Positions 25,480 through 33,764 of a DNA stretch of 41,907 nucleotides are shown one piece after another. Source of the stretch: Longimicrobiales bacterium (GTDB lineage Bacteria; Gemmatimonadota; Gemmatimonadetes; Longimicrobiales; RSA9). The first letter of the stretch is position 1; the number at the start of each line of letters is the position of its first letter. The stretch spans positions 1 through 41,907 of the forward strand of contig DATHUY010000015.1 in the NCBI GenBank assembly GCA_035461765.1, read 5' to 3'. Below the pieces are notes generated by a model. The model was not told the origin of the DNA and made no database searches. It worked only from the letters and a program-made list of their open reading frames with translations. Made by a program: the position numbers and the translations under genes.

Positions 25480-27402
25480 ATGTCGAGGTCGAGGAATGTC
25501 GCGGCGATCGCGCTGGCATCACTGCTCGCGGCCGCGCCGGCCGCCGCGCAGACACGCGAGACAGTGCCACCCGAGGCGGAACGCAGCGACGAATGGTTCC
25601 AGCTGAACCCGGAACGCCACGGCGTCAGCTACTTCGCGCGGCACCGCCATCCGCAGGTGCAGTACGAGGCCGGGGATGTGCTGGCGTTCGACCGGTACCA
25701 CACGGTGGACGTCATGTACACCTGGCTCCGCCGCTGGGCGGAGCAGCATCCCGGAATTGTCGAGCTGTACGAGGTGGGGCGGAGCTACGAGGGTCGGCCG
25801 ATCCTTCAGATGACGCTGACGAACAAGTCGACCGGCCCGAAGGAGGAGAAGCCCGCGGCGTACTTCGAGGGCGGCCGCCACAGTGGCGAGATCACGTCAT
25901 CGGAGTCGGTACTGTGGCTGGCGAAGCACCTGATCGAGAACTACGGCCGTGACCCTCAGATCACGCACCTGCTCGACACGAAGGCCGTGACACTGCGGCC
26001 GCAGAACAACCCGGACGGGTCGAACATGTACCTGCACACCGCGGTCATGAACCGCAGCACGGTACGCCCGGTCGACAACGACAATGATGGCCTGTTCGAC
26101 GAGGATGAGGCCGACGACATCGATGGCGACGGCGTCATCTACACCATGCGCTGGAAGCCGACGATGACCGGCGCCGATACGGTTGCGCCGACGATGGTGC
26201 TCGACGAGAAAGACCCGAGCGGCCGGCTGATGCGCCGCGCGCGCGACGGCGAGACCGCGATCTGGCGCACCATGAGCGAAGGGATCGACAACGACGGGGA
26301 CGGCCGTTTCAACGAGGATGGCATCGGCGGCCTGGACCTGCACCGCAACTACCCGGAGAACTGGCGTCCGGATCGCGGCGGCGATGCGACGGGGCGCGGC
26401 TACACGCAGGGCGGCGCGGGCGAGTTCCCGCTGAGTGAGCCGGAGACTCGCAGCGTGGTCCTGTGGCTGCTGTCGAATCCGAACATCTCGGTGGTGAACT
26501 CGATGGACACGCGGGTACCGATGCATCTGCGGCCGCCATCGACGTCGAAGTCCGAAGAGCGGATGTACCCCGAGGACCTCCGCTACTATCAGCACTTCGA
26601 CACGGTCGGACTGCGCATCACGGAGTATCCGTGGGCGGGCGATGTCTATCACACCTACGCGACGCGCAACAATCCGGAAGGGAATCCGAGTCCGCTGTTC
26701 GGGCACGGTCCGGACTTCGGATACTTCTACTACGGCTCGATCTGGTACGGCGATGAGCTGTGGAACGGCGGGATCATGCGCGACGAGAACGACGATGGCG
26801 AGCGCGACCAGCTGGACGCGCTGATCTGGGATGACCGCGAGAACGGCGGCGCCAACTTCAAGCCGTGGACGCCCGCGCACCATCCGGTATTTGGCGACGT
26901 GGAAGTCGGCGGCTTCCATCCCAAGTTCTTCTCGCAGAACGGACCGCCGAACGTGCTGGAGCGCTGGGCGAGCCGGCAGGCGCTGTTCAACCTGGAGATG
27001 GCGTACGCACTGCCGGAGCTGGCCTGGCAGGACGTGCGGGTCCGTCGTGTGCAGCAGCATGGCGCCGACAGCGCGACGCACGAGGTGCGCGTGCAGTGGA
27101 AGAACAACGGGCGGCTGCCGACGGCACTGAAGCAGGCGCAGCTGGTGAAGATCGTGCAGGAGGACCGGTTGAACCTGTCGTTCGTGAGGGACACGGCGGC
27201 GGAGTCGCGCGCTCCGCGCGTCGTGGAGCCGGATCTGCGTGGCGGTGCCGTGTGGAGCGGCTGGACCGAGCCGGGTCAGACGAAGACGGTGACATACCGC
27301 GTCCGGACGTACGGCGCCGAACCCGTGCGCGCTACCCTGAGGCTGGACTCCACGCGCGGCGGTGTGCTGCGACGGGAGATCGACATCGTACCGGGCGGCT
27401 GA
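25480..27402 (+). CDS. Exported M14 carboxypeptidase with unusual zinc site
   Basis: 640 residues, with a signal peptide to about residue 24 (AAAQ). The catalytic core, about residues 70-435, has the first two zinc ligands in H134-S-G-E137 and a candidate catalytic E426 in GDELWNGG. The third ligand is normally the His of an HT motif upstream of LRPP. Here the aligned residue is D343 (NSMDTRVPMHLRPPSTS). Two Asp-rich stretches (about 199-218 and 268-281) look like thrombospondin type-3 calcium loops. A beta-rich tail of about 130 residues follows. M14 enzymes remove C-terminal amino acids from peptides; activity here depends on the Asp ligand. It is divergent from the pxp operon. Confidence 0.9.
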   Translation: MSRSRNVAAIALASLLAAAPAAAQTRETVPPEAERSDEWFQLNPERHGVSYFARHRHPQVQYEAGDVLAFDRYHTVDVMYTWLRRWAEQHPGIVELYEVGRSYEGRPILQMTLTNKSTGPKEEKPAAYFEGGRHSGEITSSESVLWLAKHLIENYGRDPQITHLLDTKAVTLRPQNNPDGSNMYLHTAVMNRSTVRPVDNDNDGLFDEDEADDIDGDGVIYTMRWKPTMTGADTVAPTMVLDEKDPSGRLMRRARDGETAIWRTMSEGIDNDGDGRFNEDGIGGLDLHRNYPENWRPDRGGDATGRGYTQGGAGEFPLSEPETRSVVLWLLSNPNISVVNSMDTRVPMHLRPPSTSKSEERMYPEDLRYYQHFDTVGLRITEYPWAGDVYHTYATRNNPEGNPSPLFGHGPDFGYFYYGSIWYGDELWNGGIMRDENDDGERDQLDALIWDDRENGGANFKPWTPAHHPVFGDVEVGGFHPKFFSQNGPPNVLERWASRQALFNLEMAYALPELAWQDVRVRRVQQHGADSATHEVRVQWKNNGRLPTALKQAQLVKIVQEDRLNLSFVRDTAAESRAPRVVEPDLRGGAVWSGWTEPGQTKTVTYRVRTYGAEPVRATLRLDSTRGGVLRREIDIVPGG

Positions 27403-27443
27403 GCGCCCCGGTCACACAGAGCCGCCATTGAGCGGCGAATCGC

Positions 27444-27449
27444 GGGAGG
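27444..27449 (+). promoter_or_regulatory. Ribosome site deciding the YbjQ start
   Basis: GGGAGG lies seven bases before ATG 27457 but only one base before ATG 27451. The spacing therefore favours the second ATG. Confidence 0.6.
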
Positions 27450-27456
27450 CATGCAG

Positions 27457-27783
27457 ATGCTGGTGGTGACGACACCGAACGTTCCGGGTCGCGAGATCGC
27501 GGAGACCCTCGGCATGGTGAGCGGCGAGGCGATCCTCGGCGCGAACATCTTCAAGGACCTGTTTGCGAGCATTCGCGACATCGTGGGCGGCCGCTCGGCC
27601 GCATACGAGAAGGAGCTGCGCAAGGCGAAGGAGATCGCGATCCAGGAGATGGAGAACGAGTGCTCGGCGCTCGGCGGCGATGCCGTGGTCGCCATGGATC
27701 TCGATTACGAGAGTCTCCAGATCGGGCAGGGCGGCAACATGCTGATGGTCAGCGCCAACGGCACTGCCGTGCGACTCAGGTGA
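27457..27783 (+). CDS. YbjQ-family protein
   Basis: 108 residues. The sequence [20 protein letters not shown] at the start, then [33 protein letters not shown] and [13 protein letters not shown], is the signature of the small YbjQ (DUF74) family. These form pentamers similar to heavy-metal-binding proteins; their function is unsettled. It is the first of seven closely spaced genes reaching to 31750. The stop overlaps the next gene (GTGA). Confidence 0.9.
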   Translation: MLVVTTPNVPGREIAETLGMVSGEAILGANIFKDLFASIRDIVGGRSAAYEKELRKAKEIAIQEMENECSALGGDAVVAMDLDYESLQIGQGGNMLMVSANGTAVRLR

Positions 27784-28127
27784 GCGGGACGCCGCCCCGC
27801 GTGGGGAGCCGCACTGCCGCGCTCACCGTGCCGTGTCACGTGAGTGACCGCTGGCTGCGGTTCGAGGAGCGCGAGCAGTTCGAGGTCCTCGACGAGGATC
27901 TGATCCAGGTCGACGTGATGACGCGCGATGATGACGGCGAGCCGTACAAGCTCTGCGAGCTGGTCCTCGCCCGCGGCGATCTGCTGCGGGCCATCGCGGC
28001 CTATGGCGATCCGCCGTTCCGCACCGCTCCCGTGCGCAAGACGCCGCCGGCCGCACAGGCCGAGGCGCCGCGGCCGCGCAAGCGGGGCAGGGCGGTGCCG
28101 GAGCAGCCCACACTGGACGAGCAGTGA
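27780..28127 (+). CDS. Small unknown protein
   Basis: 115 residues if read from GTG 27780, which overlaps the ybjQ stop; GTG 27840 would give 95 residues and is also possible. The conserved-looking part begins at [20 protein letters not shown]. It is followed by a mixed acidic and hydrophobic section and a basic, Pro/Ala-rich tail ([13 protein letters not shown]). No signal peptide or membrane helix is seen. The stop overlaps the next start (GTGA). I do not recognise a family. Confidence 0.6.
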   Translation: MSGTPPRVGSRTAALTVPCHVSDRWLRFEEREQFEVLDEDLIQVDVMTRDDDGEPYKLCELVLARGDLLRAIAAYGDPPFRTAPVRKTPPAAQAEAPRPRKRGRAVPEQPTLDEQ

Positions 28128-28570
28128 CGGAGCTCGTGTCGCTTGCGACACCGGCGCTGAAGGCCTCGCTCGAGCAGTGCGGCCTCAGCGAGAGCGCGGC
28201 CAGCGACGTGCTGGAGCACGGGCCGTTCGAGAACGACGACCAGCTGTGCAGGGCCGTCGATGCCGTGATGCTGGGACTGGACGAAGCGGAGCTGCGGACA
28301 CTGCTCGAGGCAGTGCCGCCACCTGCGGTCGAGCACGGCCATCCGGACGTCCGGGACGCCGCGCTTCTCGCCATCAGGCTGTACCGTGACCGTTTCGGCT
28401 TCCCGTTCGTCTCCGCCATCGCGACACCTACCGCCGACGAGCTGCTCATGCGCGTGCGGATCCGGCTCGGTAACGAGCCCGAGCCGGAGGGGCGCGCGGC
28501 GCGCGAACATCTGCGGCGCGTGGTCCGCCGCAGGATGCAGGATCTCCGGGAAACGGATGCGGCCGGCTAG
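28124..28570 (+). CDS. OHCU decarboxylase-like protein, shortened
   Basis: 148 residues. The C-terminal part, LYRDRFGFPFVSAIATPTAD and then RIRLGNEPEPEGRAAREHLR, matches OHCU decarboxylase (UraD, last step of uric acid breakdown to allantoin). The N-terminal helices fit the fold. The His of the HPDV stretch (H73) could correspond to the catalytic His of the HPxL motif. However, the EQ-containing segment that should follow is absent, and the protein is shorter than the usual 160-170 residues. It is probably not a functional decarboxylase. No other ureide-pathway gene is nearby. It starts with GTG overlapping the previous stop. Confidence 0.6.
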   Translation: MTELVSLATPALKASLEQCGLSESAASDVLEHGPFENDDQLCRAVDAVMLGLDEAELRTLLEAVPPPAVEHGHPDVRDAALLAIRLYRDRFGFPFVSAIATPTADELLMRVRIRLGNEPEPEGRAAREHLRRVVRRRMQDLRETDAAG

Positions 28571-28632
28571 CCGCGGGCCGGTACGGCGCGAGGTGTGCAC
28601 GGCGCCGATGCCGGGCTTCAGCTGAGGAGGAA

Positions 28633-30114
28633 ATGGCGCGCCGCATCGAAATCGACCCGCTGACGACGCTCGTCGAGCACGCAGAGTACGCACACCTGTC
28701 GCCTTCCGTGGCAGCACTGAAGGAGGAGGCAGGGCCCGTCGTGCGGGCCATGCACGGCCGCACGCTCTGGATGATCAACTCCACCGCGCGCGGCGGCGGT
28801 GTCTCGGAGATGCTGCCCGGCATGATCGCGCACCTGCGCGAGCTCGGCATACGGACCGAGTGGGTGGTGATCGAATCCGACGATGACGAGTTCTTCCAGC
28901 TGACGAAGCGCATCCACAACATGATCCACGGCGATGGGCCCGCCGGTCTGACGGAAGAAGACCGGCGGCTGCTCGAGCGCGTGAACCGCGAGAACGCGGA
29001 GTCGCTCCGCCACGAGATCCGGCGCGGCGATGTCGTCGTGGTGCATGATCCGCAGCCCATTCCGATCGCCGGCATGCTGCGCGAAAGCACGGACATCACC
29101 GCCGTCTGGCGCTGTCACATCGGCCTCGATGCCGACAACGCCGCCACTGCCGACGCCTGGCGCTTCCTGCAGCCGTACGCCGCACAGTACGACCACGCGG
29201 TGTTCTCCGCGCCGGAGTATGCGCCGCCCTACTTCGAGGGGCGCAGCAGCATCATCTATCCCGCACTCGACCCGCTCACGCCGAAGAACCGGCCGCTGCA
29301 CGTGCAGGCAGTGATCGCCGTGCTCGAGCGCGCGGCGCTGCTCCGCCTGCCGGAGCACGCACTGGAGCCTCCGTTCGACAAACCCGGACGGCGCTACCAG
29401 CCGGACGGCTCGTGGCAGCCCGCGTTCCGTCCGTCCGACATCGGCCTGCTCACGCGTCCCATCATTACGCAGGTGTCGCGCTGGGACCGTCTGAAAGGCT
29501 TCCTGCCGCTCATGCAGGGCTTCGCACGCTTCAAGCAGCGCCTGTCTCAGGACACCGCTCACGATGACCGCGTACTGAGGCGGCTGACGCAGTCACGCCT
29601 CGTGCTCGCGGGTCCCGATCCGGACTCGATCGCAGACGATCCGGAGGGGCGGGAGGTGCTCGAGGAGCTGTGCGCGGCGTACCTTGCCTGCAACGCCGAT
29701 GTGCGCGCCGAGGTCGCACTGCTCGCCCTGCCCATGGACGACCCTGCCGTCAACGCGCTCATCGTGAACGCGCTCCAGCGCGTTTCCACGATCGTGGTGC
29801 AGAACTCGCTGCGGGAAGGATTCGGTCTCACGATCACGGAGGCGATGTGGAAGGGCGTGCCCGTGCTGTCCAACTCGCGCGCGTGCGGCCCGCGCCAGCA
29901 GGTGCGTGACGGCGTGGACGGCCGGCTGATCGGCGATCCCGAGAATGTCGGCGAGATCGCCGATGCGCTGCATGCGATGCTAGCGTCGGACCAGCTCGAG
30001 ACGTGGGCACAGAACGCGCAGCAGCGCGTCCAGGAGCATTTCCTGATCTACTCACAGCTGCGTCACTGGGTGCGCCTGCTGGCCACGCTCACGGGAGCCG
30101 TGAAGGCGGCATGA
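28633..30114 (+). CDS. GT4 glycosyltransferase, TreT-type trehalose synthase
   Basis: 493 residues with the GT-B fold of glycosyltransferase family 4. Distinctive for TreT-like trehalose glycosyltransferring synthases are STARGGGVSEMLPG near the N-terminus and VWRCHIGLDADN in the middle. The donor-binding half has QVSRWDRLKGF and then VVQNSLREGFGLTITEAMWK, with EGFGLTITEA as the GT4 E-x7-E signature. TreT makes trehalose from glucose and a nucleotide-diphosphate glucose, a compatible-solute and storage route. The ATG follows AGGAGGAA. Its stop overlaps csaA. Confidence 0.9.
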   Translation: MARRIEIDPLTTLVEHAEYAHLSPSVAALKEEAGPVVRAMHGRTLWMINSTARGGGVSEMLPGMIAHLRELGIRTEWVVIESDDDEFFQLTKRIHNMIHGDGPAGLTEEDRRLLERVNRENAESLRHEIRRGDVVVVHDPQPIPIAGMLRESTDITAVWRCHIGLDADNAATADAWRFLQPYAAQYDHAVFSAPEYAPPYFEGRSSIIYPALDPLTPKNRPLHVQAVIAVLERAALLRLPEHALEPPFDKPGRRYQPDGSWQPAFRPSDIGLLTRPIITQVSRWDRLKGFLPLMQGFARFKQRLSQDTAHDDRVLRRLTQSRLVLAGPDPDSIADDPEGREVLEELCAAYLACNADVRAEVALLALPMDDPAVNALIVNALQRVSTIVVQNSLREGFGLTITEAMWKGVPVLSNSRACGPRQQVRDGVDGRLIGDPENVGEIADALHAMLASDQLETWAQNAQQRVQEHFLIYSQLRHWVRLLATLTGAVKAA

Positions 30115-30446
30115 CCATCGGATACGACGATTTCAGACGCGTGGAGATCCACGTGGGTCGCGTGCAGCGGGCGGAGCCGCTTGCCGGTGCACGCCGGCCG
30201 GCGCTGAAGCTGTGGATCGATTTTGGCGCGGAGATCGGTGTACGGAAGACGAGTGCGCAGATCACGCGGCATTACACGCCGGAGGATCTTCCCGGCCGCC
30301 TGGTGGTGGCGGTAACGAACTTCCCGCCGAAGCAGATCGGCAGCTTCATGAGCGAGGTGCTGGTCCTCGGGGTGCCGGACGAGGACGGCGAGGTGGTGCT
30401 GCTGGAGCCCGATCGGGACGTGCCGCCCGGCGGACGGATGTTCTAG
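30111..30446 (+). CDS. csaA: CsaA-like tRNA-binding protein
   Basis: 111 residues, a single OB-fold tRNA-binding domain. Landmarks are FRRVEIHVGRVQRAEPLAGA at the start and KTSAQITRHYTPEDLPGRLV, then VAVTNFPPKQIGSFMSEVLV. This is the pattern of CsaA and the C-terminal domain of methionyl-tRNA synthetase. CsaA has chaperone-like roles in Bacillus secretion. The start is ATG overlapping the glycosyltransferase stop (ATGA). Confidence 0.93.
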   Translation: MTIGYDDFRRVEIHVGRVQRAEPLAGARRPALKLWIDFGAEIGVRKTSAQITRHYTPEDLPGRLVVAVTNFPPKQIGSFMSEVLVLGVPDEDGEVVLLEPDRDVPPGGRMF

Positions 30447-30451
30447 GGTGT

Positions 30452-30459
30452 GGAGGAGG
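30452..30459 (+). promoter_or_regulatory. Ribosome site deciding the response-regulator start
   Basis: GGAGGAGG lies five bases before GTG 30465. The upstream GTG at 30450 would place it inside the coding region, so the shorter protein (121 residues, beginning MASVLIIDDD) is preferred. Confidence 0.6.
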
Positions 30460-30464
30460 CGTTC

Positions 30465-30830
30465 GTGGCATCCGTACTGATCATCGACGATGACACCGGC
30501 GTCCGTCGCGTCGTGCGTGGCGCGCTGGAGAAAGCCGGGTATAGGATCGAGGAAGCGTCCAATGGCGCGGAGGGCATGCAGCGTTATCGGACGGCGCCCG
30601 CGGACCTGGTGATCACGGACGTGTTCATGCCGGACCAGGACGGTATCGAGACCATACAGCAGCTGCGTGAGGAATTTCCGGAGTCGCGCATCCTGGCCAT
30701 CTCCGGCGGTAGTGTCGGTGGTACGAGCGGGACGCTGACGGATGCGATGCTGTTCGGCGCGGACGCGACACTCGCGAAGCCGTTCACGATCCAGGAGCTG
30801 ACGACGGCGGTTGCCGGGCTGCTGGCATGA
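30465..30830 (+). CDS. Single-domain response regulator (receiver only)
   Basis: 121 residues. Receiver residues are present: acidic D8 to D10, phosphoacceptor D52 in LVITDVFMP, S80 in ILAIS, and K105 in LAKPF. There is no output domain, so it works through protein contact or as a phosphate shuttle. No sensor kinase is in the window. Its stop overlaps the phosphatidylserine decarboxylase start (ATGA), and csaA ends 18 bases upstream. Confidence 0.92.
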   Translation: MASVLIIDDDTGVRRVVRGALEKAGYRIEEASNGAEGMQRYRTAPADLVITDVFMPDQDGIETIQQLREEFPESRILAISGGSVGGTSGTLTDAMLFGADATLAKPFTIQELTTAVAGLLA

Positions 30831-31750
30831 GTTCACCGGATGGCATGGTGCCGGATGTTTCTCCGGACCTGCCGGGTCGCCACTGGCGAGCGACGATCGC
30901 GCTGCTGCGGCGTCTGCCGCAGGCCGCGCTCTCGCGCGGGTTCGGTCGGCTGGCCGACATGCCGCTGCCGCGACCACTGCGGCGCCGTGTGCTCGGCACG
31001 TTCGCGCGTGCGGTCGGCATCGACGTGTCGGAAGCCGAGCTGCCGCTCGAGGAGTACGGCTCCATCAACGCCTTTTTCGTGCGGCGTCTGCGCGCTGGCG
31101 CGCGCTCATGGCCGCGCGATGACGCGACGATCGCGTCACCCGTAGATGGCGTCGCGGGCCGGAGCGGTGGCATCCGGGACGGCGTGCTGATCCAGGCGAA
31201 GGGCCGGCACTACTCGGCAGCCGCGCTGCTCGACAGTGAGCCGGATGCCGCTGTGTTCGAGGGCGGCGCGTTCCTCACGATCTATCTGAGCCCGCGCCAC
31301 TACCACCGCATCCACGCGCCCTGCGGCGGCGCGATACCAATGGCGCGACACGTGCCCGGTGCGCTGCTGCCCGTCAACGAGCCCAGCGTGATGCATGTCG
31401 CCGATCTCTTCCCGCGCAATGAACGCGTGATCTGCATGATCGACGGGCCGATGGGCAGGGTCGCGGTCGTGGCCGTGGGGGCGTACAACGTGGGCCGCAT
31501 CTCCACGGCGTTCGACGCCGACTGGGCCGGGCCGGGCGGCTCCGTGGCGAACCGCGGCGCCACCGTCGCAGAGACCCGCCGCTACGACCCGCCGCGACGC
31601 GTGAGCCAGGGTGATGAGATCATGGCGTTTCATCTCGGCTCGACGATCGTCGCGCTGTTCGAGCCGGGCGCGCGTCTCGAGGCACCACCGCCGGGCAGCG
31701 ATGTACGGCTGGGCGACGTACTGCTGCGGGCGGCGCCGCGCATCGTCTGA
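30827..31750 (+). CDS. psd: Phosphatidylserine decarboxylase
   Basis: 307 residues. The self-cleavage site is L270-G-S272-T. Cleavage before S272 makes the pyruvoyl cofactor. The Asp in SPVDG and His in YHRIHAP complete the conserved Asp-His-Ser set. FFVRRL is also a PSD landmark. The enzyme turns phosphatidylserine into phosphatidylethanolamine at the inner membrane, consistent with a diderm envelope. No pssA lies next to it. It is the last gene of the plus-strand array, and its stop directly abuts the stop of the RidA gene on the other strand. Confidence 0.95.
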   Translation: MSSPDGMVPDVSPDLPGRHWRATIALLRRLPQAALSRGFGRLADMPLPRPLRRRVLGTFARAVGIDVSEAELPLEEYGSINAFFVRRLRAGARSWPRDDATIASPVDGVAGRSGGIRDGVLIQAKGRHYSAAALLDSEPDAAVFEGGAFLTIYLSPRHYHRIHAPCGGAIPMARHVPGALLPVNEPSVMHVADLFPRNERVICMIDGPMGRVAVVAVGAYNVGRISTAFDADWAGPGGSVANRGATVAETRRYDPPRRVSQGDEIMAFHLGSTIVALFEPGARLEAPPPGSDVRLGDVLLRAAPRIV

Positions 31751-32143
31751 TCAGCGCGCCACGGCGATGAGGCTCAGCTCGACGAGGAACCCGTGCAGGT
31801 CCACGCCGACCGTGGTGCGTGTCGGATAGGGCGGCCGCAGGATCTCGCGATACACGGCGTCGAAGTCGCCCCAGTGCTCCATGTTCGAGAGGTATGCCGT
31901 GACCGACACGACGTCGCCCAGCGTCGCGCCGGCTGCCGTCAGCGCGCGTTCGGCGTTCTCCAGCGCCTGCCGCGTCTGTTCGCCCACGTCCTCGCCGACG
32001 ATCGCACCCGTGCGCGGGTCCTTCGGCACCTGACCGGACACGAACACGAGATTGCCCGCGCGTACCGCCGGACTGTAGGCGCCGACGGGCGGCGGGAACT
32101 CCTCGTCCAGCTGTATGGGTGTCCAGTTCTTCGAGCCTTTCAT
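31751..32143 (-). CDS. RidA-family deaminase
   Basis: 130 residues with the YjgF/RidA fold. Landmarks are PVGAYSPAVRAGNLVFVSGQ near the start and YPTRTTVGVDL near the end, where the Arg binds the substrate carboxylate. RidA removes reactive enamine and imine products of PLP enzymes. The ATG overlaps the stop of the phosphopantetheinyl transferase gene. There is no intergenic space before the psd stop. Confidence 0.95.
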   Translation of the reverse strand: MKGSKNWTPIQLDEEFPPPVGAYSPAVRAGNLVFVSGQVPKDPRTGAIVGEDVGEQTRQALENAERALTAAGATLGDVVSVTAYLSNMEHWGDFDAVYREILRPPYPTRTTVGVDLHGFLVELSLIAVAR

Positions 32144-32886
32144 TCTTCGCCCTCCTCAGGGGTGTCGTTCCAGTCCATGATCTGAATGCGGCTGAGTGTA
32201 CCCGGCGCGGCCAGTGCAGCGCGCGTGGACGCATACGGCTGAAAGCGGGCGACGCTCCAGCGGGCGCCGTCCGTGCGCGACACCACGGCGTGCACGGTGG
32301 CGTCATGCGGCTGACTCGGATCGAACGGCAGCTCGTCGGCGGTGCGGAACAGGCCGCCGCCCACCGCCTTCACATGAGCTTCCCTCTGCGTCCACGCGTC
32401 CAGGAACGTGGCTGCGAAATCCGGCCGGGGCAGTGCTTCGAGCAGCGCCACGGTGTCCGGGTGCAGCACTCTGCGGGCGATGGCGGTCGCGCGCGGCACT
32501 CGACGGACGCGCTCCACATCGATGCCGATCGCACAGTCCGCGACGGCGATCAGAGCCACTCCACCCGTGTGGCTGAGGCTGAAGAACGGGCGCTCGGCAC
32601 CCTGCACGAAGGGTCGGCCGCCCGCCTCGCGCGCCAGAGGGATGTCCGCCGCGGGTGCGCCGTGGTAGCGGGCGAGCACGTCCCGCAGCACGATGCGCGA
32701 GAGGATGAAGCGTCGCTGCTCCAGAGGCGCCGCGAACTGCGTGGAGCGTTCGATCTCGTCGTGGGACAGGCACGCCGCAGCGCGCTCCACAGAGGGAGAA
32801 AGGCGGTCGAGCACGACTCGCCACACGTGCACTTCACGCTCCTGCAGCACCCCGTTCATCGACCCGGACGGCAGCCCGTGAATCAT
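32140..32886 (-). CDS. Sfp-type 4'-phosphopantetheinyl transferase
   Basis: 248 residues. The Sfp motifs are FSLSHTGGVALIAVA, IGIDVERVRR (metal Asp and Glu) and WTQREAHVKAVGGG. It moves phosphopantetheine from CoA to a carrier-protein Ser. Polyketide, peptide-synthetase or fatty-acid carrier genes are not in the window, so the target is unknown. The ATG at 32886 has no strong ribosome site; an ATG at 32859 is a possible alternative. It is transcribed into the RidA gene with a four-base overlap. Confidence 0.92.
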   Translation of the reverse strand: MIHGLPSGSMNGVLQEREVHVWRVVLDRLSPSVERAAACLSHDEIERSTQFAAPLEQRRFILSRIVLRDVLARYHGAPAADIPLAREAGGRPFVQGAERPFFSLSHTGGVALIAVADCAIGIDVERVRRVPRATAIARRVLHPDTVALLEALPRPDFAATFLDAWTQREAHVKAVGGGLFRTADELPFDPSQPHDATVHAVVSRTDGARWSVARFQPYASTRAALAAPGTLSRIQIMDWNDTPEEGEE

Positions 32887-33073
32887 CCGTGGAAGGCCTT
32901 TCGCGACTTCTCCAGAGGAGCTCTACGGTGTCCAGCGGGGATCACCGTAAGCAAAGTCATCATCTCCGCGCAAATTTTCTTGTTGCGTATACAGGGTGAG
33001 CGATTCATTTTGGTGCGCACCGGAAAGGTGCTTGATACGCCTGACCAGAGATACCCTTTGACGGAGACCGTCT

Positions 33074-33634
33074 ATGGCACGCGCGAAGAAGTCCGGCAAG
33101 AAGGCGGCGGCGAGGAAGCCGGCTGCGAAGAAGGCGGCGCCGAAGAGGGCCGCGAAGAAGGCACCGGCCAAGAAGTCGGCAGCCAGGAAGTCGGCCGCTC
33201 GTAAGAGCCCGGCCAAGAAGGCCGCGAAGAAGACAATGAAGAAGTCCGCGGCGAAGAAGTCGACAGCGAAGAAGACGACCGCGAAGAAGTCGACTGCGAA
33301 GAAGGCCGCAAAGAAGACCACCGCGAAGAAGACGACTGCAAAGAAGGCCACGAAGAAGGCAGCCAAGCGGACGGGCGCGAAGCGCGCTCCGAACCCCGCA
33401 TTCATGAAGGCCATGCAGCCGGATGCAGATCTGGCGGCCGTCGTGGGCGGCACGCCGCAGCCCCGTACGGAAGTCACGAAGAAGATCTGGGCGTACATCA
33501 AGAAGAACAACCTGCAGGATGCCAAGGAGCGTCGGATGATCAACGCCGATGACAAGCTCCGCAAGGTGTTCGGCGGGAAGTCACGCGTCTCGATGTTCGA
33601 GATGACGAAGCTGGTGAACAACCACCTGAAGTAG
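33074..33634 (+). CDS. SWIB/MDM2 protein with Lys/Ala-rich histone H1-like tail
   Basis: 186 residues. Residues 1 to about 105 are almost only Lys, Ala, Arg, Ser and Thr, with repeated KKTTAKK and KSAARK units, like eukaryotic linker-histone tails. Residues about 108-186 form the SWIB domain ([17 protein letters not shown], then [17 protein letters not shown]). SWIB domains are otherwise seen in eukaryotic remodelling complexes and in chlamydiae. The tail very probably binds DNA, making this a nucleoid-associated candidate. The ATG follows GGAG. It ends at a strong intrinsic terminator. Confidence 0.92.
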   Translation: MARAKKSGKKAAARKPAAKKAAPKRAAKKAPAKKSAARKSAARKSPAKKAAKKTMKKSAAKKSTAKKTTAKKSTAKKAAKKTTAKKTTAKKATKKAAKRTGAKRAPNPAFMKAMQPDADLAAVVGGTPQPRTEVTKKIWAYIKKNNLQDAKERRMINADDKLRKVFGGKSRVSMFEMTKLVNNHLK

Positions 33635-33653
33635 ACGGTCGCCGGTCTGAGAG

Positions 33654-33689
33654 GGAGGGCGCGTCCATGCGGGCGCGCCCTCCTTTTTT
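33654..33689 (+). terminator. Intrinsic terminator after the SWIB gene
   Basis: A perfect 10-bp G+C-rich stem (33654-33663 with 33674-33683), a 10-base loop, and six T residues immediately after (33684-33689). It lies 19 bases after the stop codon and is a textbook Rho-independent terminator. Confidence 0.92.
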
Positions 33690-33764
33690 GTGGCATGCTA
33701 CGTGACGGATGGAGCGCCGACCGTACACTGTCGGACGACAGCGAAACAGAATACTGGAGGGGCG

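Noticed and set aside
33017-33031. GCACC-GGAAA-GGTGC hairpin upstream of the SWIB gene, considered as riboswitch or leader structure
   Set aside because: A single 5-bp stem without further conserved structure; chance is likely in this composition.
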